Of a stretch of DNA of 64,000 nucleotides, positions 50,208-64,000 are shown in pieces. The stretch is taken from NCBI GenBank assembly GCA_946699065.1, contig CAMPDV010000058.1:372001-436000 (forward strand), read 5' to 3'. Source of the stretch: Loxodes magnus (lineage: Eukaryota > Ciliophora > Karyorelictea > Loxodida > Loxodidae). Both the position numbers and the translations under genes were made by a program. The notes under the pieces were generated by a model. That model was not told where the DNA came from. It saw only the letters and a program-made list of their open reading frames with translations, and did not search any database. How positions within the stretch are numbered: the stretch's first letter is position 1; each line of letters opens with the position of its first letter.

Positions 50208-51151
50208 TCTGATATTGAGTATCGAGCTAGAGACTAGCTTAAGACCCACCGTCTATATTTTAAATTATATATATAATTATCAATTTTAAATTAATTAAGG
50301 CTATTCAAATCCTTTAGTAAAATATTTATATTAGTCCAGACTAAAAAATAAGAAACTTGAAAAATTTATTAATTTGCTTTTATTTAAAAAACTTAGAAAT
50401 TAATTTTTTAGTTTATTGCTAAATTTTCTATAATCTAAGCTTTTAATTTAGTTTTTTTATAAATAACATAAGCAGCTGGTATTAGGATGTGTTTTTCTAG
50501 TTAAGTTAGAATAATTTTGAATTTTCTTGAGCGTAGTTTAGTTATCTACTACTATAGGAAAGATGAATGATGTTATTAGTCTAAAATATTATATCTAAGT
50601 TTGAAATATAATTGATAAATGTTTAAATTTTTTAAGTTATGAAATTCCCTCTAAATTCTAAATTTAATCAAACATACTTTAAGTTTTATATTAGTTATTT
50701 TTCATAGAGTATGACAGATAAGTTAATGATGTATTTAAAGACTAAATGTAAATAAGATTCATTTATTTTAATTCAATTGCAATCACATAATTAATCATGT
50801 ATCTAAGCAATATCTTCAAGCAATCTATAAGCTTGACTATGATCTTATTTTCTAATATCTACTTATCATTCAATAGTTACCTCCATCTATGAAGAACCAG
50901 ACTTAAGTTTTCTTGATTATTTCTTAAATCTTAGCTTTTTAAATCTGGATATTCCTAAACTATTTAAACCATAATTTGCTAGTTTAATATATCTTTGAAC
51001 TACCAAACCGGGTTATAAAGTTTCCTTAGATAGCCTTTAAAGTAACTTAATTAAAAAATAAATAGTTAAATTCATTTATAGGATATTAATTCCTTTAGAA
51101 TCTCATGATATTTAATCTTTTATATTACTATATATTTATAAAATGGATGTC
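50208..51151. other. AT-rich intergenic DNA
   Basis: No gene or repeat recognised between the two RNA candidates. Confidence 0.35.
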
Positions 51152-51315
51152 GGCCGCGTCAGTCAAACTGGTAGGTAATCTGGTGCAGTGTATTCTGCAT
51201 TGCGAGTAATCTCGCACTAGATGCCATCGCGGGAAGGGTGGATAAGCTCCGTTGAGACATACCTAACTTACCCCGAGGGTTCTCTCTAGCAGTATGAAAG
51301 TTTGACTGACGGGCC
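51152..51315. ncRNA. Structured RNA candidate closed by a long stem
   Basis: A 12-bp perfect stem GTCAGTCAAACT/AGTTTGACTGAC, extended by GGCC/GGCC across a small internal loop, closes a GC-rich 164-nt element. Inside are further hairpins: GCAGTGTATTCTGC, GCGAGTAATCTCGC and a pairing of GGTAGGTA with TACCT/TTACC. Nothing around it is this GC-rich. No protein frame fits. It does not match 5S, tRNA, U1, U2, U4, U5 or U6 as I know them; SRP, MRP or a clade-specific RNA remain possible. The strand is not determined. Confidence 0.55.
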
Positions 51316-51510
51316 TTGTAATTAATGACTTAATAACTATCTCTTATTTGGACCTTATTCAAAAAGACTGAAGTATTTGACTCAAGATTTAAGAATAATT
51401 TATAATAAGAAGATTCCCCATTTGGAGAAGCTGACATGACTCATCGGACCTCTAGAATTTTAACAAGAAACATGAGAATATTTTCCTTAATATTCAATAT
51501 TAATATTGAA

Positions 51511-51543
51511 AGAGCTGCGCGCCAACGAGGTGCTACGCGCTCT
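51511..51543. repeat. GC-rich 33-nt hairpin element, copy 2
   Basis: Reverse-oriented counterpart of 39795-39827. AGAGCTGCGCGCCA pairs with TGCTACGCGCTCT through a small bulge. Located about 200 bp after the RNA candidate at 51152-51315 and 200 bp before the + gene at 51743. Not part of any frame I trust. Confidence 0.6.
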
Positions 51544-51742
51544 ATAATAATTTTTATTTATTTATGTCTTTATTATCTGCTTACCTTAATATTTTTATTT
51601 AACTTTGCTTTTATTACTTTATCATATGATCTTGTTAAATTGTTCTGTTTTCAAAATTAGTCAGTATATTAGCGCTTTGTTACTAGTTCTTTATTTATAT
51701 AGAGATAAATACTTTTAAGTATAAATTTATAGTAGAAAAAAA

Positions 51743-52585
51743 ATGGAAAAAACCAGGAATCTAAACCTTAAATTCTAACCTAATAAATCAATCTTAAGTC
51801 TCAGTTAACTAACAAGAGGCAAAAGTCAAAAAAGATAAATCTTCTCCTGTTAAAGATTGGGAAATAGTGAATTTCCTAATAAACTAAAGAAGCTTGAAAA
51901 ATCCTATGAGCAAGATGTCATTTAGCTTCATTCCTTAATTGAGAATTAATACAGAAATATAGATCCTCAAGGTGGAAAATTAGAATCTTCGGCTTCTTTT
52001 TTAAGATAAAAAAAGAAGATCAAGACTTGGTAAGTTAAGTTTAGTTTTAAATTCAAGCTTTAACTTCCAAATTTGTACTAATAGAAAAATCATAGCAGCT
52101 AATCTCATAGATAATTAAGAAAAGCTTCAATTTCCAATAAAAAAAATTAACCTCAAGCAGATAAAATGGAAATAAAACAAAAATTTAAAAACAACTAAAA
52201 CTTTATTTTCAGCACTTAATAAAACGTTTTTATTGCTATCAAAAGACTGGATATTTGTAGAGGTAATGTCTGAAGTGAAAAAGAGTGCTTGAGCAGAACT
52301 GTAAAAAATTAAACTATTGAGGAAACTATATTGTAACTGATTTTGATATATTTACAGAAAGAAACAGGTATTAGATGAATCAAATGTGATTCTATTCAAA
52401 CAGTATCTTAGTATATAACAAAATCAAACTAAATAGCTTCAAAGGATAAAGATGACCTTTGAATTTATTTAGAGAAGCTGAAGAAAAATTGCAAGAAGAT
52501 GGAAGAGCAAGTCTATGAGCCTATTGAAGAGAATCAAGAATTATCTCGTTTTTAAATTGATTCAGATGAAGAAACGTACAGTTGA
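51743..52585 (+). CDS. Hypothetical Lys/Gln/Glu-rich protein with 15-nt intron (275 aa)
   Basis: ATG 51743 (MEKTRNLNLKFQPNKSILSL) to TGA 52583-52585. Removing GTAAGTTAAGTTTAG at 52030-52044 leaves exactly 276 codons and restores phase. Exon 1 ends SFLRQKKKIKT; exon 2 carries NVFIAIKRLDICRGNVW, KECLSRTVKNQTIEETI, ITKSNQIASKDKDDLWIYLE and an acidic C-terminus (KKMEEQVYEPIEENQEL, SRFQIDSDEETYS). TGA is Trp three times (NVW, IRW, DLW) and the stop is also TGA. No signal peptide or membrane segment. No family recognised, but coding status is secure from composition and intron phase. Confidence 0.75.
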
Positions 52586-53099
52586 GTAATGAATATCAAA
52601 ACTTTTATGCCTTTAATTTGAAGAAACATTTCCTCTAATTAAAGATGACTCTAATCCTTTTAGTTAAATTTAATTAAATTAAATAGCTTTTTATCTAAAT
52701 TAATAATTAACTAACTCGAACTCCAAAAACATAATATTAACATTCATTATAATCCTTTAAATACTTATACAATAAATCCACATTAAAATAAACTTAAGAT
52801 TATAAATGCTTTGGCATAGTTACAAATTATCTAATGAAATCCTACATTTTTAGTCTTTTATGCTATCATATAGTTAAATATACCTTTGTTATTAATATAC
52901 CAAACTCACCATCTTAGATAGCTTTATTTTTGTTTATTTGAATGCATATGCTAATAATATCAAAGCCAAAAGGTTATTTATTGAAATCCTTTTATTGCTT
53001 CTAGCATTAAAACCCTGCTTTTTCCTTTGCTCTCATCTTTTTTACTTTCTGTTAAAATAATTTCATGAATCTGCCATTTTATTTATAATTTAGCATAAT
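52586..53099. other. Intergenic, promoter of the aminotransferase gene
   Basis: AT-rich, no gene recognised; it must contain the transcription start of the gene at 53100, but no motif stands out. Confidence 0.35.
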
Positions 53100-54296
53100 A
53101 TGGAGAGGATTGCCCAAAGGTTATAGAAATTTACGAAGTCTGTCTGATCTGATTTTATTATTAACAAAGCTCCAGGAGTAACTGATTTTGGTCTAGGTAT
53201 GCCGAACTGGGAAACTCCCTAATTCGCAGTTTAAAACTACATAGAAGCACTTGAAAGCAATGACTGACATTAATATCCTAGATAATAAGGATAAATACCC
53301 TTAGTTTAAGCAATTAGCTAATATTACTCTCCTTTATTCAAAAGGAAAATTGATCCTATGACTGAAGTGTATGTTGGGACTGGTGGAGCAGAAATAATTA
53401 CAACTAGTATTTTAGGCTTGGTAAACGAAGGAGAAGAGGTAATTATTATTGAGCCTGCTTTTGATTTCTATCTCCCAAGTGTAGTTTTAGCTGGAGGCAT
53501 TCCTAAAGCAGTAAAGCTTCTTCCTCCATCAGAAGGGGAGTAAAATTGAAAATTAGATTATGAAAGTTTAGTGAAAGCATTTTCTCCTAAAACGAAGATG
53601 ATAATATTTAACACTCCTCATAACCCTACTGGAAAAATATTCGATAAGGAAGAGCTTGAATTTATAGCTAACTTGGCCTTAAAAAATAAATAAACTATAA
53701 TTCTTTCTGATGAAGTCTATTTCCATCTATCCTACAAAAAAGAACATATAAGAATAGCGACCTTTCCTAACATGTGAGATAGAGTAATTACTATGTATAG
53801 CGCTGGAAAATTATTTTCAGCTACTGGATGGAAAATAGGTTGGGGAATAGGACCAAAGGAATTAATTTAACCTTCTACAATTTGCAAATAATTTACAGGC
53901 TTTTCTAATGCTTCAGTTGGATAGATAGCAATAGCTCAAAGTCTTCTAAATAACAGTCCGTATAAAGGATCTGATAACTATTTCAAGCATATTAACGAGT
54001 AATGTCTGAAAAATGCTGAGAGAATGTGCAATATCTTGAGCAAAGTTCCAGGAGTTAGACCTTTAATGCCTGAAGGAGGTTATTTTATTTTAGCTGATAT
54101 ATCGTAAGCAGAGTTTGACAGAAGTCTAGACAACAGGCTTGATTATGCTTTTTGCAAGTCGATAGTAAAAAGTAAAAAGGTAGGAGCTATTCCTGTAAGT
54201 GCCTTTTTTAGTAATTATACGCCTGATAATTTTGCAAGATTTACTGTATGCAAACTATAGCAGTCTATTGATGAATTTGAAAATAAAATACTTTGA
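53100..54296 (+). CDS. PLP-dependent aminotransferase, kynurenine/glutamine transaminase type (398 aa)
   Basis: Class I/II fold-type I aminotransferase, cytosolic by lack of a leader. ATG 53100 to TGA 54294-54296, 399 codons. Family signatures: DFGLGMPNWETP near the N-terminus, VYVGTGGAEIITTSILGLV, IIEPAFDFYLPSV, FNTPHNPTGKIFDKEELE, SDEVYFHLSY (PLP-contacting Asp/Tyr), YSAGKLFSATGWKIGWGIGP with the Schiff-base Lys in SAGK, and the substrate-carboxylate Arg in NFARFTVCK. It probably transaminates kynurenine, glutamine or aromatic/sulfur amino acids with 2-oxo acids. Four in-frame TGA codons fall at KSVW, SNDW, QNWKLD and NMWDRV; the last two match invariant Trp positions of the family, good evidence for UGA as Trp. 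Confidence 0.95.
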
Positions 54297-56242
54297 AAAA
54301 AGCACAAAAATGAAAACTCAAAATAATTCTATTTCATTTTATTTAAAACACTTAATTTAATATCTTCCTATATCTTCTAAAAGCTTCTAGTTTGAAACTT
54401 ATTCAATATCTCTAAATAAAGCATTGTCATCAACTGGGTTAAAATAAAATAATTACTAAAGTTTTAGAAATCTTTCGCTTTTTTATTTTCCAAGTTATTT
54501 AATTAAAATCACTTACATAAAAAAACTAGACTAGCATAAGAGTAATATAAGGTAAATATACTCTTCTCTTCGTATATCATGAAATGATTTTTAAAATATC
54601 CCTATATTGTAACTGCTTTATTTTAAAATAAAATTGCTAAAGTTCATCACGAGACCTTGATCTGTAGAGCCAGGAAATATTTGCATAAGTTGATTTTTTA
54701 TATAAATTAGCACTAAATGAAAAGTTTCTTTTAATCAAAGCTATAAATGTAATATATTGCTTTTTATTAATACCTTGTAGTTAAAATTCTATATTAATAT
54801 GAAATTTTAATTATTGTTAATGTAAGCTAAACAGCTTAACTAATAATATAGAGATATCTATTACTCTTATACTTTAGAAACATAAACTAGGAAATTAGTT
54901 TGTAGAAGCTTACGTTTTTTTTAATTGACTTTAAGCTTTTGTGATTTGCTATAATAGACAGATAATAATAGATCTTTATTAGATTATTTAGGATAATATT
55001 TAGTTAGTTTTATTTGAGAAGGAAAATAGGAAAAAATCTAGGTTTTTCTTTTTATTGATAGAACTTTTATAGTCTCATAATAACTTTACCTTATTGTAGT
55101 TAGTCTATTTAATTATATTTTTCATCTTTCTCCTTTCTAAGATCAACTTGATCTTATCCAAAACATAAGTAGCTGACTTTAAGTTCTTTGAGAGGATTTT
55201 CCTAAAAATTGATACTTTTGTAAAACTTATTTACTTAAGCTTCCTAAATTTTTAGAGAAAATAATTTTATTATTATCAACGAAAGGATAGTTCCATAGCA
55301 ATCAAACTATTAAAATATGAATATGAAATACTTACATTGAGAGCATTTATATAAGATATGGAAGAACTTCTACTTAAGAAAGAATAAGATATTACATTTA
55401 AAATAGTGCTTATTCTGTTTGTTTTTAGATTAAATAGTTAAAATTATATTATCATAGTTATTCTACTTATTAAGCTGTTTAGTCATATTCTAAATTTATT
55501 CCTTTAAAAGTAAATATAATAATTTTGAAGAATTCAATTAAGCTATAAAAAGAGAACTTTTGATATTAGGAATCAAAAAAATTATAATAAAGGTCTCTAT
55601 ACAGTCTACCAATGCTACTAAGAGGCTAGAATAGGCAGATGAAGAATTTAATAATTAAGCGCTTAGTAGCATTTTAAAATTAAGTAGCTATAAAGAAAGG
55701 TCTTTTGCATATAGAAGCAAAGAAAGTAATCCGATGATTACAATGTTGACTGAAATTTTGTTAGTTAGCTATTGAAGAGAAAATAAAAACTGCTATATTA
55801 TAGATAATTCTCAGAGTCGATAATTTAAATTTAGATATTATTTATAATTCTAAAGTAAATTCAGAGAGAAGTAGGATAATTTAATTCATAAATGATAAAG
55901 ATATAGATAATTAATTTTGAATAAAGCAAAATAATTAAGTTTATCAATAGACATAAAAGGCAAGTTTGTCTATCTTCATTTTTATTTTAAAACCAAATAA
56001 AAATTTAAAGTTATGATGCCCAACAAAGATAGGAGAAAAGCATTCAAGTGGATAATTTAAAAATTATACTTAATGTTTTTTCCCCATTTTTTACATCAAA
56101 AATTGAAAGAAAAAATTAATTGAAAAATTCAGCCTTATATTTAGGGATTGAAATTAGAGGCTGATATAAGAATTAAAAGCTTTTTTAACTATTTTTGAAC
56201 AAAAATCAAAACTCAACTATTTGAAATATATTTAAAAACATT
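54297..56242. other. AT-rich stretch without a confident gene
   Basis: Nothing recognisable. Confidence 0.3.
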
Positions 56243-57480
56243 TCAAGAATTGTGGCCACTTACGTCGTCTTCGTAATCACAATATTCATTTTCTTATAAA
56301 TCTTAAGTCCCTGATACACTTTACATTTCTTCATTGAGTTCTTCAATTATTAAATTTAAAAAAGGATCATCAAAAGCATTATTTTAACCATCTAAATCCT
56401 GCTACTCTTCTAAGGTCTAGCTATTTTTTCCATTTAGTCTAAATTTAATAGTTATTCTTGGAAAAGAAAACCTATAAGGAACAAGAAAAGATAAGTTTAT
56501 CTGATCAATACCTGCAAAAACTCATTCTTCCTACCCTTCTTCACTTAAGGCTTTATAGAATACTTAAGCTCCTGGCTCAACTTCCTCACAACTCGCTCTA
56601 ATCATCTAAACAAGTTCACAAAGAAGCACCTCTTAATTAGCATTTCTAGTAACTTAGACTCCTCGATAGATATGCAAACTCAATCTATCTAATTCGACCT
56701 CTTTAATGACAGCAATTTCAATAATACTCGTATAACTCGCATCATACATTATTAAGTTAATTACTTCTAATGAATTTATTCTCTGTTTATGAAATAATCT
56801 TTTTATCTTCACTTTGCTTGATAAAATTTTATTGATTCCTATACATTCAATAAAATTAATTAAATTGTTTATAAGATAAAACTTTATCAGCTCATTTCTT
56901 ATTAACTCCAAATTTGCCTGTTATAATTTTATTATCTAGCTATATTCATAAAGTTCACTGTAGTATATGCTTTAATAAGGAATTTTTTAACTTGTTAAAG
57001 TCTGCTTATTTAATTCAATATACTCAATAAAAAGGCCTTAAAAATAACTAGTTTATTTGAGTGAAATTAGCTTTAATGCTACTTTTTTGCTTATTTATTT
57101 GATTATTAACTAGTATTATTTATAAGGCTTTATTTGCCTATTTTAACCATAGTATGAATATTCTCATAAAGCTAATTTCTCCTAATGCTATTCTAAACAA
57201 TTCTCACTTGTCTATTTTTAATGCTTCCAACTTTGAATAGATATTTATAACTTTTAGACTTTAGATTCAAATTAGTCATATAATTAAACTTACAACTTGC
57301 TTAGATTAAATGAAGCTAGACATTATAGACAGCTAATACTAAAGATATTTTATATACATATGCATCAACTAGAAAATCGAAATGAAGGGTAAGCTTATTG
57401 CCTTGAATCTTCAATACACAAGAAAATTGTTTCCACTTTGTGATGTTAAGAAGCTAGAAAGACTCTTCACTAAAGAAAAT
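56243..57480 (-). CDS. Hypothetical protein with acidic tail, 5' end unresolved
   Basis: The C-terminal half is secure: ELIRNELIKFYLINNLINFI, SLEVINLIMYDASYTSIIEI, AVIKEVELDRLSLHIYRGVQ, MIRASCEEVEPGAQVFYKAL, SEEGQEEWVFAGIDQINLSF and an acidic end (NLIIEELNEEMQSV, NEYCDYEDDVSGHNS) before TGA 56243-56245. Upstream it keeps phase through EYIELNKQTLTSQKIPYQS to a 35-nt intron at 57259-57293 with a perfect GTAAGT donor, beyond which the frame reads GNKLTLHFDFLVDAYVYKIS and SEESFQLLNITKWKQFSCVL. The frame may continue further 5'. No family recognised; TGA is Trp in GQEEW and ALWEY. Confidence 0.6.
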
Positions 57481-58223
57481 TAAAAAGCTAGAATAAGTTT
57501 AGTCTCTCATATAATGCTTACTTTAGTTTCTATAAAACTAATAAATAGCATACTTTAATAGTCAACATTTAGTAATTTTTTCTTAATAGCAGTAAAAATT
57601 TAAATTTGATATACCTCTAAGATATATGAAGGTTAAGCTTTTAAATTGGATTTTAGTGAAAAACCTACAAAATGTATGTATTAAAACTGAAGAAAGAATC
57701 TATTTCCTAATTCCAAACTTACTTCTTCATTTAAATATCTTAAAGCATGAATATTTTAAAGTTTTACAATCTTCTAATTCTATTTTTTAAGAAGCTCCCA
57801 GTCTTTTCAATACTTTGCCCCTAAAACCAGTTCATATTAAAATCCCTTAATCTATTCAACTTTAAAATATTTCCAATTAGTCCCTTTATTAAAAGTCTGA
57901 TCTATCAAAAATTTATCAAAAGCTTATAAAAGCTAAAAGTAATATATATCCCTTATAAGATATGAAAGGTTCTTAAAACTAATCTAATGATTTATTTAAC
58001 GTACTTAAATTAAGCTAATTTAATACTTACGATTATATCTAATTAAGTTAATAACTTCTATTAAGTAGATTTTAGCTCCTAAACTAGAGAATATTATTAA
58101 TCAGTTTTATATTAGGTGATTAAACACTAATAGACTCCTTCCTATTATTATAATTAAATCAGCCTTTAGAAATCTATGAATTTGGATGTTTTTATTTATG
58201 TATTTATCTTTGAAACTTTTTTG

Positions 58224-58628
58224 ATGGAATCTTATATAAAAACTTTGCTTTGATAGAGGAAAATAACTATAGAAATAGGAATAGAAGAGGATTATGCTTA
58301 TGCTAATTACTTAGAATATGAGTTGGAAACTGAATAGTGTAAGTATGCTTAAAAGTAACTTTATTAGTAGGTAAAATCAGATTCAAAGTTTAAAATATTA
58401 CAGTATTCTATCCCAAAACTAGTAAAGAAATAGAGGGAAGTAGTGAATAAAAGGTATTATAAGCACTTTACTCTTTCCAGTTGTAAAAGAGTTAAAATAT
58501 ATGTCTATCATATCTTTAAGCTAATTTAATACTTGGATATGCAAAATAACCTCAATAGAAGTCAATAATTATAGACTCTAAAATAAACTAAAAGAAGGAT
58601 AATTTTAAATAACTAAATTTTAAAATGA
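58224..58628 (+). CDS. Small hypothetical protein (134 aa)
   Basis: ATG 58224 to TGA 58626-58628, 135 codons with one TGA as Trp. The first third is Glu/Tyr/Ala-rich and convincingly coding (IEIGIEEDYAYANYLEYELE), the remainder Lys/Arg/Gln-rich (LVKKQREVVNKRYYKHFTLS). No domain recognised. A competing - strand frame covers part of it. Confidence 0.4.
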
Positions 58629-61600
58629 TTGAAGCTAAGAAATATACCAAAGCTTTCATTAGCATTAATGCTGTTATATTTGTTTTAAAATTAGTAAATG
58701 AACTGTCATTTAAATAAGTTAAAAGTATCTCTTATATTTATACTTACCTAAGAAGCTTCTCATTATTAAATACCAGAAATACAAATAATGATTCAAAATT
58801 TTTATTTTAGTCCTTAATTTATATCTTCCTTGAAATTAGATATATAGCAGGAGTATCTAGAAAGTAATTTTTTTTTTAGTTTCTAGAGGAAATAGAATAC
58901 TGAGATATCTATTAAGAAATCTAGCTTTTATTTAGATTATCAAATGATTGAGTAGCATATAAACATAGTAGAGCTTAAAGTTGCCAGCGATTTATTTAGT
59001 ATCTGTTTATACCTGCAGCAAAAATAAAGAAATCGATTTTGTTGAGACTCTAAGCTCCTATTGCTATAAACTGCACTAAATTTCCTTTTATTAGTATTAT
59101 ATCCTTCTATTAATATCCTTAACTAAAAATCCTTAATACTAATGACTTATATCAGGCATCTTTAATATTTCTAAATCTTTATAAATTTTAATAAGCTAAG
59201 CCTAAAGCATTTGAGTATATATGAGTATAGTAGTTTAAGCTTAGTTGGATAAGATAATTATAATTAATTATTAAATACAAATCTTAAAATAAAAGAAGAG
59301 ACTTTATAATCTTTAGGCTTGATATTAGAGATTAAGCTTCTTTGAATCCTTACATTTACTCTTACTTATTGCTATAGCTTCCTAACTTATTTTTAACTAT
59401 AGCCCTTATTATTTATATAAGCAGGTTATTAATTAAAAGCTGGAAATTAAGATTTAAATCATTTGAGAATTTCAGTATTTTTTAAGAAAGATTGGTATCG
59501 GCAATCTCAGAGGGACATTTTTGAGATTTTATTTTAGCACAAAACCTTAAAGTGAATATTATATGGCTAGGAGTAAAGGATAACTATCCAGCTTGATAAG
59601 AATATTAACTTTTAATAAATCTCTTAAAAGGTCAGGTTGTTGAAAGCTGAAACAGTAACTAAAGGTATATGGAATTAGATAAGCGCTTTTTGCTAAAGAC
59701 TGTAACTAAATAATTGCTAATAAAGAATCTCTTGGAGAAATAAGTAGTCAATACTTATAAAATATATTAGATTTATGTCCTTTAATTTGTATATTTAAAC
59801 CTAGAAAATAATTTCATATAAAATACGAGGATTTCAAATCTAGTGCTTGAAATTAATAGTTTAAAGCATTTAAACAAAAGCTATAGTTCTAATTGTTAGT
59901 AGCCTAAAAAAGCTAAACTGTATAACTTATAATTATGGTTTTTATATTAAGGATATCAAGCATATGATACTTTCAAAAACGAAGTTAATTTAAAGTATTC
60001 GAAACAAAATTATTGTAAAGATACTAGCTAACCAGTTTACTATAAACTAACTAGCAAGCACTCGCTTAGTTGTATCAAGCAAGAAGAGTTTAAAGGTTTA
60101 AGTGAGCAAGCTTAGCTAAAAAGATAATTTATTACAGATGGTATTTGATAATTATTTGATTGCTTAATTAATTATAAAACTTTTGATTTAGAGTCTTATA
60201 TAATATCTCTAATACTTATTGTTTAATAAAATACATTTAAAGTATATTTGCTTAAATAAAGATAGCAAATTAATTATGATATAGGTAGCTTAGTTTATAT
60301 CTGTGCACTGCTTAGTAAATTAAAGATAGCTTTTAAAATAATAACTAGTTAGAAGTCCTAATCTTCACAGTCTTGAAGGAGTATTAATAAGGTAACTCTT
60401 ATAGTGTAATCTAACCAGCTTTTAATAGTTTTGTAAAAAATAAGACCTGACTACTTACTCTAGTGATAAGGCCATAAAAAAAGCCTCTAGTTTGATTTTC
60501 CTAAGCATAACTTCCTCTTTAAATAACTATTTAATTTAAAAGATTTCGATACTCTTCTATTTATTAGCATAGTTTATTGATATATCCCTTTATTATACTC
60601 ATTTGATAAAGGCTACAACAAGATTAAAGCATCTATTAAGCTATAACAATTTACTCGATGTAAGTGAGAAAATAAGAATATGCATACAAGATACTCTAAG
60701 TACTTAATAAATAAAGAACTATGGAAATATTTTCCCAATTTATGGTAACCTTTCTTGGCTATCTCCAATATAACTTATAAAATATCAAACATATATAAAT
60801 AACCCTTGCTAGTCTAAATTAATTAGAAGTTATAAGGATTAAAATTACATTTATCTTCTGGAAGCTCAACTCCAAGTCTAAAGGTTATTTTTGCTGAAAA
60901 ACTCTTATATCTAGCATTATAATGGTAAATAAGCCAGGCTGCCTTTAAAGATTTGGATATAGAAATGATGGTAAGGTCTTGACTAACATAGGCATTTCAT
61001 ATAATTTAGCTCGATATCTACTAATTTAAAGTTTGGATTAGTCTATATTTTAAATTAAGTAACAGGCTTAGTTTTAAAAAGACTTAAGAGTGAAACATTT
61101 TATCTGTTCTTTAAATTTCAAAAAATGTATATAAGTTTAAGAGAAGCAAGATAATATATTAAGAATAATCACCAATTAATTGAGTTGGTAGTAGAGAATG
61201 ACTTTAGTTTTTCTTCCTTAAAATCGTATAAAAAGCTAAAAATAATAAAATAATACTTTCTTGCATGTCTCTGAATGATAATATTTAAAGTTTTGTGCTA
61301 CCTAATTGAATTGTGAGGGACATAGAATAAAAATAAAAAATTTGAATAAAAAACAAAGCCAAAAACTAGATGAGTAGAATCATTTAAGTTACTTATACTC
61401 AGCATATTGCTTGGTTAATAAATTATTCATAATTGCATTTTTAAATCTTGCCAACGCTGCTTGAATGAAGGATAGCTTAGATCGACAATTAGTAGCTTAA
61501 AAGATAAAGACGTTATTGCTAAAAAATATATTCAAAAATTGATATCAATTAATTTCTCTGCATGATGGAATACTTTATTTACAGTCTGAAAATTATTATC

Positions 61601-61804
61601 TTATTCCTTTATTTCTCATTAAGTAAAGTGCTATAAGTTAATAATGTAAAATTAAAAAAATGAACCCGATAAATAATTTGATTTAGTTAGTTTTGTATAT
61701 GATGTAAACAGCAGAAAAGAACTTAATGTAAGTTAGAAAAATTACCTTGATATTATTATTTTTAATTCTTAAAAGTTTAAAGTAAAATTTGATCACTTCT
61801 ACGA
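58629..61804. other. AT-rich stretch without a confident gene
   Basis: Longest unassigned stretch (3.2 kb). No domain, RNA or repeat recognised; a few Lys/Ile/Leu-rich frames that chance explains. Confidence 0.3.
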
Positions 61805-63967
<2,163 letters not shown>

Positions 63968-64000
63968 TTTTATACTGACTGGCTTGACAATCTCCGAAAT

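Noticed and set aside
51436-51660. A + ORF of 74 residues across the second hairpin
   Set aside because: Its middle is the inverted repeat and the rest is Leu/Phe/Ile-rich noise; no start context or family.
58630-61800. CRISPR-like or tandem repeats in the longest unassigned stretch
   Set aside because: No regularly spaced direct repeats are visible; recurring AAGCTT or TTAAG words reflect base composition.

Overview
The window comes from a ciliate nuclear genome that uses all three classical stop codons as sense. Genes recognisable by homology (poly(A)-binding protein, aminotransferase, short-chain dehydrogenase, Patched-like transporter, two sensor kinases) read through only if TAA and TAG encode Gln. 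Several also carry in-frame TGA where the family has Trp, yet every gene I could follow ends at TGA. That fits the karyorelictid code (NCBI table 27; Loxodes, Parduczia) better than Condylostoma (table 28), because no TAA or TAG stop is needed. The DNA is very AT-rich, introns are tiny (15 to about 40 nt, GT-AG), and each gene has its own strand and promoter; there are no operons. Conventional six-frame ORFs are nearly meaningless here.

Layout. 1-7.3 kb: a membrane sensor histidine kinase (-) cut by the window edge, small basic or Gln-rich proteins and a secreted protein. 8.3 kb: tRNA-Glu. 9.2-16.2 kb: a type I membrane protein and a Patched/NPC1-type RND protein with a long Gln/Glu/Lys-rich tail (both -). 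18.4-22.6 kb: a second sensor kinase with PAS, HisKA, HATPase and receiver domains (+), followed in the same frame by a membrane/coiled-coil reading frame separated only by one TGA. 24.5-24.8 kb: a tRNA with anticodon TCG and a second tRNA-Glu. 26.1-27.0 kb: a short-chain dehydrogenase lacking the catalytic Tyr. 28.9-29.9 kb: a tesmin/LIN54-type CXC-domain protein (-). 32.5-49.1 kb: mostly unrecognised, basic, Gln-rich or membrane proteins on both strands. 49.8-51.4 kb: two structured RNA candidates. 51.7-54.3 kb: a protein with a verified 15-nt intron and a kynurenine/glutamine-type aminotransferase (+). 56.2-57.5 kb: an unrecognised acidic-tailed protein (-). 61.8-64.0 kb: poly(A)-binding protein (-).

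Functional links: the two kinases are paralogues and point to membrane-to-nucleus phosphorelay signalling. PABP is of special interest because, in ciliates with ambiguous stops, proximity of UGA to the poly(A) tail/PABP has been proposed to define termination.

Limits. With one ambiguous stop codon, AT-rich DNA gives long open frames by chance; TGA density does not separate coding from non-coding here. I therefore relied on homology, Asp/Glu/Gly/Ala content, ATG-to-TGA phase and intron phase. Many AT-rich stretches probably hold more small genes that I could not resolve by reading.
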